Of a DNA stretch of 64,000 bases, positions 48,011 to 61,545 are shown piece by piece; within the stretch, counting starts at the first letter, position 1; every line of letters begins with the position of its first letter. This stretch comes from Effrenium voratum (Eukaryota > Sar > Dinophyceae > Suessiales > Symbiodiniaceae): positions 442,938 to 506,937 of the forward strand of contig CAUJNA010003323.1 in NCBI GenBank assembly GCA_963377175.1, read 5' to 3'. The translations under genes were made by a program, and so were the position numbers. The notes under the pieces were generated by a model. The model did no database searches, was not told where the DNA came from, and worked only from the letters and a program-made list of their open reading frames with translations.

Positions 48011-49320
48011 CCAGTGGACACACTTTCAAGTTATTGGTTAGACCAACTTACAAGTGCTTTTGGTGAGCTTCATGTCAGCTATGCTCATAACCCCTTTCCA
48101 GGAGGTAAACAAAGGCAGGTGCAACGCTCAAAAACACTGCATTTTCCAGTATTTTATGAGGAGGCGCAGGATCATTGGGGGCACTATATATGTGTGTATG
48201 TATGTGTATATAAAGATATACATATGTATGTACGTTCACACACCGTCCCCCACCCTCTTCAACTACCTGTCCACATTTGCTCATCTACTACCTCCACCTT
48301 TTGACATAGAATTAACTTTCCTGCGCAAATAGAACTTTAAATACAACGGTTTAGCTAGAATCCCTGTTTCGAGATAGTTTTAGATTTTGAACCTCTCTTC
48401 CCTTGAAATTTCCCTTTGGAACACCGTCTAACAAGTTCAATGTCGGACCTTTCTTATGCTACAAAAGGGCCATAATGTAAACAACACAAATCCTATTTTT
48501 AATTTCCAAATGTTTAGCCATATTTAATATGAATCATATTTGAGATGTAGTCTCTATTCACTTGATATTATCAAAAGCAAATTGAGTTGTGTTCGTCTTA
48601 GATTATACTTACCACTTGGATTATATTTGGGAAAAAACTTCCATCTAACTTCTTGTGTTGTAGATTAGTTGGAGTTTAGCCGAAAATATATATTTACATT
48701 TTCATGTAGCTGCTATTTGGAAAGGATTTGCTTGTTTAAGCTGTAATTGAACATAAACACATTTTTGAAAACTATATCCATACTAAACTATATTCAACAT
48801 TCCAATTCTAGTTGAAGTAACATCTTATGTGCAAAGGGTATCATACTGGGACATTGTGGAGGACTCCGGGCTCCAAATTATCACGCTTTGGGGACCCACA
48901 ATTGGAAATTTTGCTAATATAAATTTGGAAATTCTAGATTTGCCATCCCCAAAAGGCAGTAAAACCAGGGTCCATGGGGGGGGGGGTTGCATATATATAT
49001 ATATAGGGGGGTGCGTGTTGATGGCATTGTTGACATGTCCAAATTATGCCATCATAGCCAACATTTCCCGCCAGATCTTTGAACCTTTTGCTAACGCAAA
49101 GATGGCACACTAGCCTAGCCCCAGATATATCCAAACCACTCGTGTAACCCCGCTTATGTCCACCAATTCGGGAGGAAAGGCGCACCTCGTCAGGATGCTG
49201 CGGGCTTAGCGCAGGATCCGGGGGTCTGCGGAGGTGCCGTAGGAGGTGATGCGCACCCGCCAGCAGAAGGCGAGAGACTTGCTATGCTGTCATATGAGAT
49301 TTCTCTCATGTAGCAACAGC
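48011..49320. other. AT-rich non-coding stretch
   Basis: 48300-48850 is notably AT-rich. No gene seen. A short (TA)n and G run lies at 48977-49012. Confidence 0.45.
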
Positions 49321-49323
49321 CTG

Positions 49324-50432
49324 CCCTCTGAGTACGCTGCGGTTCATATCCGCATCAGTGACAGAGCTTGGCGTTGCAGGCCAGCAGCAGACCGGTCACT
49401 CGCCACCTCGCGCGTCTCCAAAGAAGGCCAGCCGCACCAGAAGACGCCCGATGGAGCGAGAGCGAGTGATGTTGCAGGCGCATGTCTCAAGACGCAATCT
49501 CGGACTGCGACAGGATGGTGGCGGCCTCAGCTTGGACAGAAGTGATGTTGTTGGACCGCATCAGGTAGATGCAGATAATGTTTTAGTCAGCAGAGTCAGC
49601 TTCAAAAGTAGTGCCATCTGTGATATATGGGAGTGCTTCATGCGCACTGTTGTGTTTAGAGCTGTCTCAATAGCGTGGCCTCTGAGTACGCTGCTGCTCA
49701 GATCCGCATCAGCGACGGGGCTTGACATTGCAGGCCAACAGCAGACTGGTCACTCGCTCACCGCCTCGCCTACCACTGCCAGGGCCTCCTTTGAAGCGCA
49801 GCAGGCCGGGCGCTGTTGTAGTTGTTGTAGAAGACGCCCGATGGAGCGAGAGCGAGTGATGTTGCAGTCGCATGTCTCAAGACGCAATCTCGGACGAACT
49901 TAAAAACTTGACACCTGCATGTATGCTGCACACAATCTGTGCTGCCTTCGTATACATTTGAATCAAATCCTCGAGCTTTAAAACAAAACACCGGGCAGCC
50001 CTTCCCCCGCCCCCCTCCCCCGCTCAGCGGTGGGGGTGCGACAGGATGGTGGCGGCCTCAGCTTGGACAGAAGTGATGTTGTTGGACCGCATCAGGTAGA
50101 TGCAGATAATGTTTTAGTCTTCAAAAGTGGTGCCATCTGTGTTATATGGGAGTGCTTCATGCGCACTGTTGTGTTTAGAGTTGTCTCAATAGCGTGGCCT
50201 CTGAGTACGCTGCTGCTCAGATCCGCATCAGCGACGGAGCTTGACATTGCAGGCCAACAGCAGACTGGTCACTCGCTCACCACCTCGCCTACCACCAAAG
50301 AAAGCCGCACCAGTGCCAGGGCCTCCTTTGAAGTGCAGCAGACCAGTCGCTGTTGTAGTGGTTGTAGTAGACGCCCGATGCAGCGAGAGCAAGTGATGTT
50401 ACAGGCGCATGTCTCAAGACGCAATCTCGGAC
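49324..50432. repeat. Three-copy tandem array, unit about 355-378 bp
   Basis: The block beginning CCTCTGAGTACGCTG occurs at 49324, 49679 and 50198. A second block beginning GACGCCCGATG is at 49443, 49833 and 50371, and a third beginning TGCGACAGGATGGTGGCGG at 49506 and 50037. Stretches remain open for over 100 codons in one frame, but the frames are not consistent between copies and no domain is visible. Confidence 0.9.
49896..50036. mobile_element. 141-bp insertion within the second array copy
   Basis: Copy 1 reads CTCGGAC directly followed by TGCGACAGG. In copy 2 the same junction is split by 141 bases starting GAACTTAAAA and ending GGTGGGGG. No target duplication is evident. The right half contains C-rich runs. 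Confidence 0.65.
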
Positions 50433-52460
50433 TATTTCAGAAGCCCCCAACACCCCTTTGACTGGCGTTTTGTTTGCGGATACTATATGGGTATGAACTT
50501 TATTGGGGGCCCTTCACCACCCGCTTTCAAAGGGTTCAAAGCCAAAATGTGGAGCTGTTCTTAAATGGAACAACCCCTGAATTTGTTGGTATCCCTTCGT
50601 TCTAAAAAACCAGAAGAGAAGCGCTATGCCCAGACCCTCATGCTCGAAGAGCCAAGCTGAGGCTGAGACCTTGCAGAAATCCCTGGCAAGGCCCATCGCT
50701 CGGCCAGTCTGGTGGGTGGGCCCTGTCTGCCAGTTCGTCTTCGTTTTTGGCCTGTTTAATTTCTGAGTTTCTCCTGCAACGCATCAAAGAGGGGAAGGTT
50801 CCGCCACTTGATATACCTCAAGGTGTCAAACCAAACTCGGCGCCAAATGCTGGCCCCGTGTAGGCTTAAGTGGAGCACGGCGTCCAATCTGAGCTCGTGT
50901 TGACATGCTATATATTCGAGGGCATGCCCTGAATTTGTGTGGCCATAATGTCTGAAAGGGGCACGAGAATTCCCGCATTTGGGCGCCAAGTTTCTGGCAC
51001 TGAGATCTGCTTTGCAGACTTTCGGCTGCTTTGCTTTGCCTTGTTTGATGACTGACTTCTTTTGGCACCTCCTGTTTGATTTTTTCAGCAAACCTCGGGC
51101 ACTTCGGTTGTCCATGGGCCAACGGAGCGACGCGTTTTCGTGAGAATGCGGAGTTGGCCTCCTGGTTTCGGACGTGGCAAATATCTTCTGAGAACGCATT
51201 CTGTGGGTCGGAAAGTGCAGAACTCTTATTGGTGTGCCAAACTGGTGCCACAGTGTGGGTTTTGGCTCCAAAAGTGGTCTGTTGCTCAGAAAGCAATGGT
51301 TCTTTTCAAAGACTATTTGCCGGGGATTCAGACCAAGAGTTGATATGAGTCGCGTTAGTGTCAGCGTTTCGTTTGCGGAATGCCTTTGCGTGAGCCGCCG
51401 CTGCCGAATCTCTCCAGGGCTTTGACCGATGGCAACCTTGCCGCCGCAGCAGAGGACGAAAGCGCCGGAACGGAAACTTCTGTTGAGCCGCAATCAAAGA
51501 TGATTCGGGCCAGAAGAAAAGTTAGCCCGCATTCCACCCGCGTCGCAAGATGTCCAACTGGTTTTCACACAGTCCGCATTGCCCCACACGGTCTGGCAGT
51601 TTTGGAGCGGATTCCACATGGTTTCGCTCGCGTCCGAATGTGCCCACAAGTGCGACTTTGGGAAGCTCAGGCACCTGTTTCGGGAAATGGCACACATTTG
51701 TACAGGTTTGATGATTTTCCCTTCCGGCACCTCGTTTTGTGATCAACCAACCCAACCGCCCCGCCAATCTCCAATCTCCAGTCTTCGAATTGCTTGAAAA
51801 AATGACCCAGCATTGCCCAAAAGAATCAAACATATTAAAAGCACAGGGGCCAATGGGTGTAGTCTCAATGGGTGCAAGGCAATCTCCAGCTACCTGGACC
51901 CTCAAACTACCTTTCAACATGGGCCATCACCCTAATTTTGGGGCCATCATCCATTATTCGTCGGGCAGCTTGAGGGTTCAGCTCCCCAGGCCGCTGCCTC
52001 GACCTCAACCCTAGCTCCCCTTTGCTCCACTCGAGGATCGGGGTGCGTTGGCCAGGACCTCGCCGCGCGGCTGAAGCGGAGCTGGGGGTTGCCAGCCTCC
52101 AGACAGGCGAAACGGCCCTGGCCGGGGGGGGTGGGGACGTGGGGCGAGCGATGCGAGAAATGGCGGAGCCCGGGTATCCCCAAAAGGTCACCCCCCCTTT
52201 GCGATCTTTTTTGTTCCTCGGGAAAACTCCCGACAAATTGCAGAGGAAGGGCAGCTACGCAGCTTTCAGTTTTTGGGACCTGGAAATAACAGCACCAAAG
52301 ATTTACCAACCACAAATCCCGGAACTACATGGCTTTGTAAGGGGGGTCCGTCCCAACTTTTTTTTTTCTTCTTCAGAAGGTGGACAATTCACTACAATTC
52401 ACCACTGGAGATTAGAATGGTCTCCCCTGTCGGGGCCAGCCACTTAGACAACCTCCGTGT
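50433..52460. other. Non-coding with one exon-like island
   Basis: At 51392-51480 a frame reads EPPLPNLSRALTDGNLAAAA. At 51483 it is immediately followed by TTGAGCCGCAATCAA, the left end of the family-2 introner-like element, with no right end found. No other gene seen. Confidence 0.35.
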
Positions 52461-52467
52461 TGGGGTT

Positions 52468-52532
52468 TGCTTGGGTGTGTGGGTGTGTGTGAGTGTGCGT
52501 GCGTGTGTGTGTGCGCGTGTGTGCGTGTGTAC
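52468..52532. repeat. (TG)n-type microsatellite
   Basis: Imperfect TG repeat with CG interruptions. Confidence 0.9.
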
Positions 52533-53214
52533 CCTTTTCACAACGATGATCAAAAGGGAACCAAAAGAGAAACCGCCCAAACGAAAAGCAGACCTAGCGT
52601 CCCAAGCAACATGTCTGCTAAGTCTACAAGTTCAAACATGGAGCTTCCCGCTGGCTCCGTTCGTCAGGCGCTCTCCCTGCAGCCTCGCGACCCGCCGAGA
52701 ACTTGGGCTCGAGAGTTTTGTCCAGGGGTTTACTTCTGCCTCTGGCGACGTGTTTGACTGGCTCTTCTTTAATGCAATGTGTTCATTGATTCAAGTCATT
52801 TTCTTAAGTAAATCGATTCAGGTATGCTTGCAAAATTGTATGTGTGCGCATCCCTTCAATGCTGAGTGTGTATTGCTGGCTGTTGCTCCATATTCTAACC
52901 CATACTTTTTAACAGTGTGCATACTTTTTAACAGTGTGTTGTATGCTCTGTATAAATTTCGTATTTTCTAATTGCTGATGTGATAGAAGTCGTATCTATT
53001 TTAGCTTGTAGTGTTTCTTAAAAAATGGTGGGTCTTTAATGCGTGTGAATTCATTGCTTTGCTGGTTTATTGTGTTTACCTTTTTTTGTGTCCAATATCA
53101 CTGTTTAAAACATCATGAACTGCCTTAGTCTCTGCCAGATACCCCAAAGAAATATATTCTTTAAGCGTAAATCGAGCAGGGGTTGGCAGGGGTTAAGGGT
53201 TGGTGGATGTCATC

Positions 53215-53325
53215 AATTCTGTTGCGAGATTCGGGACAACAGCATTTTGTTTCGAGATTCGGCACAAACCATGTTTTGTTGCGAGATTCGCGGCAAACGC
53301 ACATTCAGCGAAGAAGCTGTCCCCA
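53215..53325. repeat. Three-copy short tandem repeat
   Basis: GTTGCGAGATTCGGGACAA-like units occur three times at about 30-36 base spacing. Confidence 0.75.
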
Positions 53326-53669
53326 GACTTGTTTGAAGACATTGAAATAATAGTTTATGAAAACCAGGGATAAAAGAAAATAACCGTATCTTGAAGAATG
53401 ATGTTCATCATACATTCGCTTGTGATGTGTTGGACAAGAACAGGTTAACACTAAGTACAGGGGTCCTGATGATGATAGTGATGAAGAGACAGTTTATTCA
53501 TGCAATTAGTTTACAATATGATGAACCAAACATTTACCCCTAAATGTCACAGCAAACACATCACAGACAACAATTCACACCAAACATATGTTTGAGGTCA
53601 AAAGCGAACAAGGACAAATAGCACGGTATTTGTCCTGTAGTCCTACCAAAAAGGAGTTCAAAAGGGTTC

Positions 53670-54091
53670 ATGACACAAAAGTCGTCAAGGCACGTGAAAA
53701 TTTTGAAGAAGATACAAAACCAATGCAATGTTTTGTTTGAATTAAGACAGAAATACAGACAGACACTCAGAGAGCAAATGGCACAAAAAGCAAAAGACAA
53801 TTCTGATAAGCACCGTGAAGACGTATTAGAACATGGAAAGCTATACCGGGAACAGAGCAGACACAAGGTATTAGAACAGCAGAACACATATAGAGAAAAC
53901 AAAAGGGACAAATACAGCACGCAAGCACATGACATTATGACAATCACACAGAAGGTACATTAAGAAAGCGTAAACCATTTAATTGTCCTGTTTGTATCGC
54001 TGAAATTGTCCAATACGTGAAGTTAGTACATGAGCAGTCAAATGAGCATCGAAACTTAACAGACCACATAGTTAATGAAACAAACGCTTAG
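53670..54091 (+). pseudogene. Broken ORF: charged repeat protein with C2H2 finger
   Basis: The ATG at 53670 opens 97 codons of highly charged sequence with two repeats of a Leu-Glu / Tyr-Arg-Glu pattern (LEHGKLYREQ and LEQQNTYREN). After a stop at 53961-53963 the -1 frame continues to the TAG at 54089-54091 with FNCPVC ... H-x5-H, a C-x2-C-x11-H-x5-H finger. Charged NxxYREN-type repeats before a terminal C2H2 finger resemble proteins seen in large DNA viruses and some protist mobile elements. The surrounding 52750-54170 is clearly more AT-rich than its neighbours, which suggests inserted DNA. The family was not identified. Confidence 0.5.
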
Positions 54092-57000
54092 TAAGTTTGA
54101 CATTATTAAGAACATCATATTATTTTAGTAATGTTAAGCATGATTTAAGGATGGATTTACGACCAGGTGAAACTCACGCAACAGATGGCACCAGCTGGAA
54201 TTATAGATTGAAGTGCAATGTTGGAATATGGGGGGGCAGGATGTCCTACAGACCTGTCCCAGAGCCCCCACCAACTTTTCTGGGGGGAACCATGTGAGGC
54301 TGATAGCCATGCCCCAAGACGCAGACTTTGAGATGTCGCTTGCTTTGGGCTTTGACCTAGGTGGGCTAAGGCTCAAAGCCGAGTACTTCGGGAAAGCAAG
54401 CGCCCGGGATTTTCAAAATCACCCCGAACCCCACACTGTCCCCATCTAAAGGGCCAGTTCCCGCCAGGACCCCGCACTCCGAGAAAATCGCAAGATTGGC
54501 ATCCCCTACCAAATCCCACCAAAACCAACTTGGCATCCCACCAACACCATCCCACTAAAACCAATAGTTTGCCAATTTCCAGTAAGTTGTGGCAAATTAT
54601 TGGCTTTCCAACTGGTGTCCACTTCGTTGGGGATCAGGATGCATCCCCAGACCTGTATCGGGGAACCCCTGGCTCTCCTCACTTGCAATACGTAGCCTCG
54701 CTTCTAGGGAGCAAATGAGCCGCGGTTGGCGATATGGGTGTCAAAAGTGTGGCACCCCGAAAGAAATTCTCTTTGGTTTCCCTTTGAAACATCTCCCCCC
54801 CCACAAAAATGAAAACAAAGCTATTGTTTTCCCCTGAGAAACACCTCCCCCAAAAGTGGTTCCCCACGAAAATCAACATTTAGGACCCACCAAACCCGCC
54901 GGAAAGGCCGGCGCGCGTCAGCCCAGGTGCGGGCTTCCGGTGCAAAAAGCGGTGGCTGAGCTGCCAGAGGCCTTGAAGGGGTTAGCTCGCCAGTGGGCAG
55001 GGTACCTCCCGGTGGTTCTTAAGGGTCTGGTTAAGGCACTGAACAGGCTCTTAAAGGTGTCCTTTTGATCCGTTTAAGCTAGAAATAGATGGGTTCCACG
55101 GGTTTAGATTGGTTTATACATTTGCCAAAGAACCCCGTCTATTTGTCCGGCGGCTCATGAGTGGTTGCTATCTTGCTAACCATGCTTAGAACTCTGCAAG
55201 TGGGTTATAGCAGGGTTCCCAAGCACTACGAAGTACTCTAACACTTTAAGTAGCCCTGGTGCGCCACCTTTTAGACTACCTTACACAAAATTTGGCCACG
55301 GGTCACGAGCCCGTACACCCAGTGAAAATCCCAATCCCCACTAAAATAGACGAACATGGGTGGTGCACCTACCCCAAAATGGTACCATTGGTTCCGCGGT
55401 GAAAATCGAAATCCGTCTTTGCCGTGCGTCGGAAAGCTGGAAGGAGGCTGTGGCCAATTGCATGGGGATTTTCTCCTGGACCTTTGAGGCGGTTGGATTT
55501 TCTTGCTTTCAGTGGCATTCAAAGGAGGCATGACCGCTTGGTCTGTAAGCCTAGATGGGCTTGTGCTTTGTTTCGGGGCACACCAAGTTTGGGAATGTTT
55601 TTACAGGAAATCAACGCCGACCCGGGCCCCATTGTGGGGAAGCCCCAAATGACCAAATGTCCTAAAATCGCCCCCTTTGCCTTGAAATGTCCAACACCTC
55701 CCCCCATTTTGGATCTCCGTTCAAGAAGACAAAGAGAACTCACTACCAACGCAAAGTAAATGTCCAACCTGCTTGAAACGCGTTGGTAGGGTTGCCTTGA
55801 AATGTCCCCCTCCAAAATCCATCTGGGAATGCGGAGGCTGGGCGGCTCACGCAGGAGGCCTGCGGAAGGGGTGGTGAAGTTTCTGGAGAGGAGCCTTTTT
55901 CGTCAGAGGACCCGCCCCCCCCAAAACGAGGCGACGCCTTCACCTGGGAAAGGGGGGGGAGCACCCCGGTGAGTATGGTTCTCTAGATGTTTGCCTATTT
56001 TATTTTGCCCTTGAAAAGCCAGCTTAGGTTTCCTGCATTTCGCTTTTACCCAAGTACAAGTGAGACATTGATAGAGGCTCCCTTGCAGGGTTGATTGGAA
56101 ACCGGGTCCGGCTGGTTTGGACTCGTGGGTATGACTTTTGTTGGGTCCCGGACCCATCAAAGGGACATTCTGGGGCTTCACGCCCACCAACTTGTGAGGT
56201 TGTTTTGGCTGGCGCCCTCCCAAAAGGGCTGCATTCCCCCTTTTATCTCCCAACGTGGCTTAGTTTTGTTGGAACCCACCAGCAAACTGCAACTTTAGGG
56301 GAAGTCCAGTGACCCCCAAGCTGGGCTTGCAAAGAGACGTGCACCTCGACGCCAGTGCTTCTAATCTGGGGTCTTTTCTGGTGTATGTAGTTTTCATGAG
56401 AGGGGTGCAAGTGAACTGCATCGACTCGACGAATGCTCAACGGAGCGACCGCTGGCATGATCGCAATGTTTCAAGCAAAGAGCTCAAGCTGCAAGTTGTG
56501 GTTCAGCCGACCAGGCTCCAGCCGAAAGGAGATGGTGACAATAGCCGCGTTGGACGAAATGATTGGGGGGGGGTTGGGGCCAAGCTGCCCCCGTTGGGCC
56601 GTGGCATAGCGGCGCTCATTTTCCTTTTTGGTCGGTTTCCCTTCGAAGGATCTCCCCAGCACAGCTGAGCCAGACTCCTGCAAGGGGTGGATCCGAACTA
56701 GGTGCGTTTTGCCAAGGGATGTTGGGATTTTGACTTTTTGCCGACTCATGGGTTTTCTATTCAGCCACTCGAAGTTAAGCTTTCAGCAGGGGAGCAGAAA
56801 GCAACCAAGCGAAGCTCACCCCCCGCACGGTGCATCCGCCTTAGGTGCCCACGAGCTGCGTGCTGGGGTCTCAGAGGTCAAGGGGTCAAGAGAAGGACAC
56901 CCCGCCTGGTTGCATGGGTTCGTTTGCGACGCGGGGAACCTCAAAGAACACCCGAAAAAGAATGTGCTTGTTTGGATATGATGATATATTTGTCTTGCTC

Positions 57001-59020
57001 CTTCCTGATAGTTCTGAGCCACGCTTGGGGTGGCGTTTCTCTCAAAGTGTGGAAAAGGCTTAGTCAGACCACTCACCCAAACAAGAATGCGGTGGGTGGC
57101 ATGGCCTTTCTTTCTAGTAAAAATCTTTCATTGGGGGTCTGTGGGGCAGGGAGGGGACCCAAATAAGCCCCAAAGACGGCCTTGGTAGGGACTTCATAAG
57201 GGCTTATTTGGGCTTCCTCCCTCTCCCCTTCCCTCCCCTCTCTCCCCCCCAGCCCCCATAAAAAGTAGGTTTTTCTCTGCGGAGGTTCGAAATGTTCCTC
57301 ACCTGGGAAGAAACTATGAGAATCGCCCCGCCACCGTTCCCTACAAGGATCAAGTGAAAGCAAGATCTTTGGACCTCCCCAAATCCTTTTCAGGTTTTGC
57401 TCAGGTAGCTCTCAATGACCATGCAAGTAAATGATCCCAGCTTCACTCATCGAATCGGCGCCACATTCAAGGGGTGGTTTGATGAAAACAGCATGGGTTG
57501 GGCTCCCTTTCCAACAAAGCCGCCTTCCAAAATGGCTCGAAGGTGCACTTCCGGGTTTGTGGGAGGGCAGGGAGTTTTAGACCACCCCGAAGCAAACAGC
57601 CGTCCGGCCTTTTCCGGTGAAAGTGATGCATGACCGCTAAAATCAGGGACACCCCCCTTTTTGACACCACGGGTTTGTTAATGCGGTGTCGACATTGGGA
57701 TGAAACTCTTTGGCTCACACGCGCAGTTGTGGAGTCATTCAGTTTGCGTAGCACTCTGTCGTTTCAGGGTTTGCACTGATTGGCGCTTTACCCACTGCAT
57801 TCGCCTTTCTCCGGCAGCCCCGCTCACGCAAGCATGGCAGATCGCTGGTTTCCATCTTGATGCGCGCGGTAGGCGAAGACGCGCTTTTGGTCAACGCAAG
57901 GTTCTCGGCGGATGCGGGTTGGAGCCTTCGGCATGGCTGGTTCCTTTTAGCTCCTTTTGACACCACTCCCAGCGCGGGCAGGTTTGACACGTCCCCAAAT
58001 CAGATCAGAGTCCCGGTTGGAGTGCTGTACGGGAGAGGAACATTGCCCCCTAAAGGCATATATTTTCTCGTCGAGGTATGCCAAATAGTGGCCAACTTCG
58101 CTGGCAAACCCACCCTCTCCTGTCCGAGGCATTGCAGGCTGCCGCTCAAGCTGCAGGCGAGGCGAATTGGCAGCTTTGCCCAGGAACACCCGCGCACCTT
58201 TTTTTGCGGGTTCCCGATCTGCAGACCAAAGCCCATGTGAAGCTTCCGCTTGCCACGAGGATCCCAGAAGCCCTGGAGAGCTCAGCGAAGGCACTCTTGA
58301 TGTTGCTGGTTTTGGTTGATTGGGTTTGCTTTTGGTTCAACCTACAACATTGGTCCAAGTGATTTTGACGCATTGCCAGATTGGGCGAGTTTTCCGGAGG
58401 GGCTGACATTTTGGAGAACTTGGAGAACCAACAGGTCCCCCTTCTCTTGCCACCCCATCAGTCAGGTCACCGCAGAAGTGGCAGGGGCCCCAGGGCCTTG
58501 GTCTTGGAGTTGGATGTGCCAAGAGTGGTAAAGTCAGCTGGATTCATCTGAAGACGTCAGCTACGTTTACCTGTTGGTAGTTTTGACCCACACACCCGGC
58601 CGGGTTGCTTCGCAATGAGGCCATCCAACCTAGGCCAACCTTCTTTGGACATGCGTTTGGATGGTATCAAAGAAGAACGAACCCATTCATTTTGGGGGCC
58701 ACGCTGCGGGTCGTCCTGGAATGGGGACACCAACTTGATGGATTCCTAGGAACACTTCTCGCCTAGGGAAGGCACATGGGTGTGTCCTTCTTAGGAATCC
58801 ACCCCCCCAAAAAAAGGAAGAAACACACATAATAATACCGTGTTTCCCCTGTTGGTGTCTCTTTAAAACCAAAAAAAACAGGGTACCCTCGAAAACACGT
58901 CTGGTGTTCGTTTGTGAAAAACAAACATGGCTGGTGTGGCAGATAAACGGCACGTGGACGAACGCACATTGATCTCGACGATGTAAAATTCGAGCTCACC
59001 TGGGGGTAACAAATAAGCTC
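54092..59020. other. Non-coding with scattered exon-like patches
   Basis: A patch at 58098-58180 reads SEALQAAAQAAGEANWQLCPG and could be an exon. Two sequences with CTTTCAGC(T/A)GGGGAGCAGAAAGCAAC, at 22658 and 56780, belong to one dispersed repeat. No joined gene was found. Confidence 0.35.
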
Positions 59021-59021
59021 G

Positions 59022-59041
59022 CACACACACACACACACACA
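59022..59041. repeat. (CA)n microsatellite
   Basis: About ten CA units. Confidence 0.95.
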
Positions 59042-59145
59042 CGATATTTCTGCTATTTGGGCTGTCTTTCTCTTCCTTCCTCTGACTGTCTTTGTGTATG
59101 CTGTGCTATGAGGTGATCAGCTCAGCTTCGGTCACGTGGTATGTA

Positions 59146-59327
59146 CACATATATATATATATACACAGATATGCATGAATGTTAATTCGGGATGATTTGG
59201 TGGACATCATTTTGGCGGGGATTTATGTCCACCGACCACTTTCGAGGAGGTTCCAACCATTAAGACTCATGGCCATATATATATATATGTTTAAATACAT
59301 ATGTATATGTATATATATATATATATG
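59146..59327. repeat. (TA)n blocks
   Basis: TA runs at about 59148-59163, 59274-59288 and 59311-59327. Confidence 0.9.
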
Positions 59328-59541
59328 CAATATATGTTTTTTCTTGTATTTGTACTGTGTACCAGCTGGTGCTTGCAAGGGTTCCAACGAGCTCGGGATC
59401 CGATCCAAATTTGCCTCTGTGGAGACTGGGGACTGGAGCTGCCAGGAGCTCTGTGCAGGCGTGCACTGCCTCGGACCCAATTGGCATTCCACTGTATTTC
59501 AGGGTATGCCTGGAACAATGTGCATGACTGTGTGTATACAT

Positions 59542-59565
59542 CTCTATCTCTCTCTCTCTCTCTCT
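59542..59565. repeat. (TC)n microsatellite
   Basis: About ten TC units. Confidence 0.9.
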
Positions 59566-61545
59566 GTTTGTTTGCATAAATAGCTAACTCACTATGCGCA
59601 AACCAATAGACAACCGTTTTGGTACTTTATCCGCGGCCCTTGGCTGATGTCTAGTTGTCATTCGCAATCAGATTGATTCATCTAGCATTCACTATGGTGT
59701 TGTTGCCCACTTTCTCTTGATGCTGTTCGCCCATTGCCGTCTACGCCCCATTCCAGTGGCACCTCTTTTTCTCCCTGGGTTCGCTTTACAAGCAACCTCG
59801 GTGTTTTGCTCATGGACGCTGGGCAAGTCAGATACCTTCCTTCATGCGCGTGAGCGGATGTTGTGTCCCGCGGTTCATGTCCAAGGTGAACGGGCATGCG
59901 CCTGCGGCGCCAGAGGAGGAGCCAGCAGGAGGCGGGATGGCGAGCTGTGCGGGTGGATTTTGACAGCTTTGTCGTGGTTGGAAGCGGGCCCAGGAGCCGG
60001 GGATTGCCTGTACAGAGGTTTCATTCCCCCCACCCCGATCTGGTGAGTTTCCGACCTCCGAGAGAATGTCGAACGCGATTCACCTGGCAGATCAATAGCG
60101 TTAGGGTTCCTTCTATGGATTGCTCCCCCCTAATCAACCGAGGTTTGGCACGCCTGGGTTCCTTCTAATGGGCTGTGAAACAAATAGTGACAGTGTTCCC
60201 AGAGGAAACCCTTTGTAAATTGGAACCGAAAAAGGAAGCCAAGCACCAGAAAAGGTCCCTGATTTTGGAGAGACGCTTGATGTGTCACCAGTGGACCTTA
60301 TTTGGGTCCATGTAAGGAAGCCAACAGGTTCCCAAGCGGGCTTCATGAGACCTGCAGTGATCAATTAGACCCATTTCATCTCGCAGCATTCTTAGGGCCT
60401 CTTCCATTGAATTCCTCCAAAAACAAAAGCCATTGCGGTCGCTCTGGAGAGACTGCAGGAATTGCTATGCTAAGGCTCGCCGGGACACACGTAACACTTA
60501 ACCCTTTTTCCAAGAATCACAGCTCACAGATGGGGTTTTGAAGCCTCTGCTCTTGCACATGCATTCTCTGTGCCAAAAAACCGCTTCGGGTAAACCCGAA
60601 AAACAACCGGAGACCAACAAAAAAAAAACCGCCGCCCTTAGCGCGGGTTCTCCCGTGGCGCTAGGGCGCGGCAATGCCTACGCCACGCTCCTCTACGGCA
60701 GCGGTGCTCGGGCCCCACCCAGGTGCGACGGAGCCCATCTTTTGGGCGGGAAGCCAAAAAGGAAAACCGCCAATTTGGGGGTGACACTGACATCAAGCCA
60801 CATTTTTTTGTTTTTTTTGGGCTATCCCTTGTTATGCCAGTAATGCTTGGTGTTGGGAGATTGTGGTTTTGACGCTTTTGGGCGGGTTTAACCAAGGTCG
60901 TGGCTTCATTGATGTTGAGTTCAGGGTGGATGTTGGATGTTGGGGCGCTTGACAAAAGCCGCCAACGCGACAAAGACCAACAACGAAAACGGAATCGGAA
61001 AGCGAGCCAAGAAATCCAATCATTCGCCTCGATTGATCCGCCCAGATTCAACTCCTTCCACTCCCAATTTCCCCCATCGTTCCACTGTTTTCATATGGTT
61101 TCATCCATCCCAACTGCGAAGTGGATGTTCTCCACCCAGACTTCCAACCGTGTCTCATTCATGTGCTCAGACTTCGAAGGGTGCGGACGACTCCAGCCCT
61201 GGCCTTCCAGGCCTTCATTTGTTTGGGGGGGTCGGGTCCAGGGTCGGCGGGAACGGGAACCGGTGGCTTTGCACCTGTCCTCCGTGTTCTCTTGAAACAT
61301 CCCAAAAGGGGCAAAGAAGGGGCCTGAACTAAAGTCGTGTTTTTTTGCCTTCTGCGTGTCAGAGGCCAAGAGCCATCCAGATTGGAGCTTGGATTTGCCT
61401 TGTCCGCTTTGAGGTGGAGTACTTCCTCGGGGCATTAGTCCTGGGCCGGGCTCTCATCGGGGGGGGGGGGCAGGCGCTGTTACCTTGAGGCGTTTCCAGG
61501 CCTATTTTTGGCCGCTGGAAACCCGCGCGATCGGGCTGTATGTGC
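59566..61545. other. Non-coding with possible exons
   Basis: At 60660-60720 a frame reads ALGRGNAYATLLYGSGARAP before CAG|GT. At 59935-60010 another reads AVRVDFDSFVVVGSGPRSRG. Both look coding but are unjoined, and their families are uncertain. A G run lies at 61459-61470. Confidence 0.3.

Noticed and set aside
47743..50432. CRISPR-like arrays
   Set aside because: Units are over 100 bp, degenerate and without regular spacers, and the genome is eukaryotic.
60660..60720. Glycogenin-type glycosyltransferase exon (AYATLLYG)
   Set aside because: A single short motif with no adjoining exon; insufficient to name a family.
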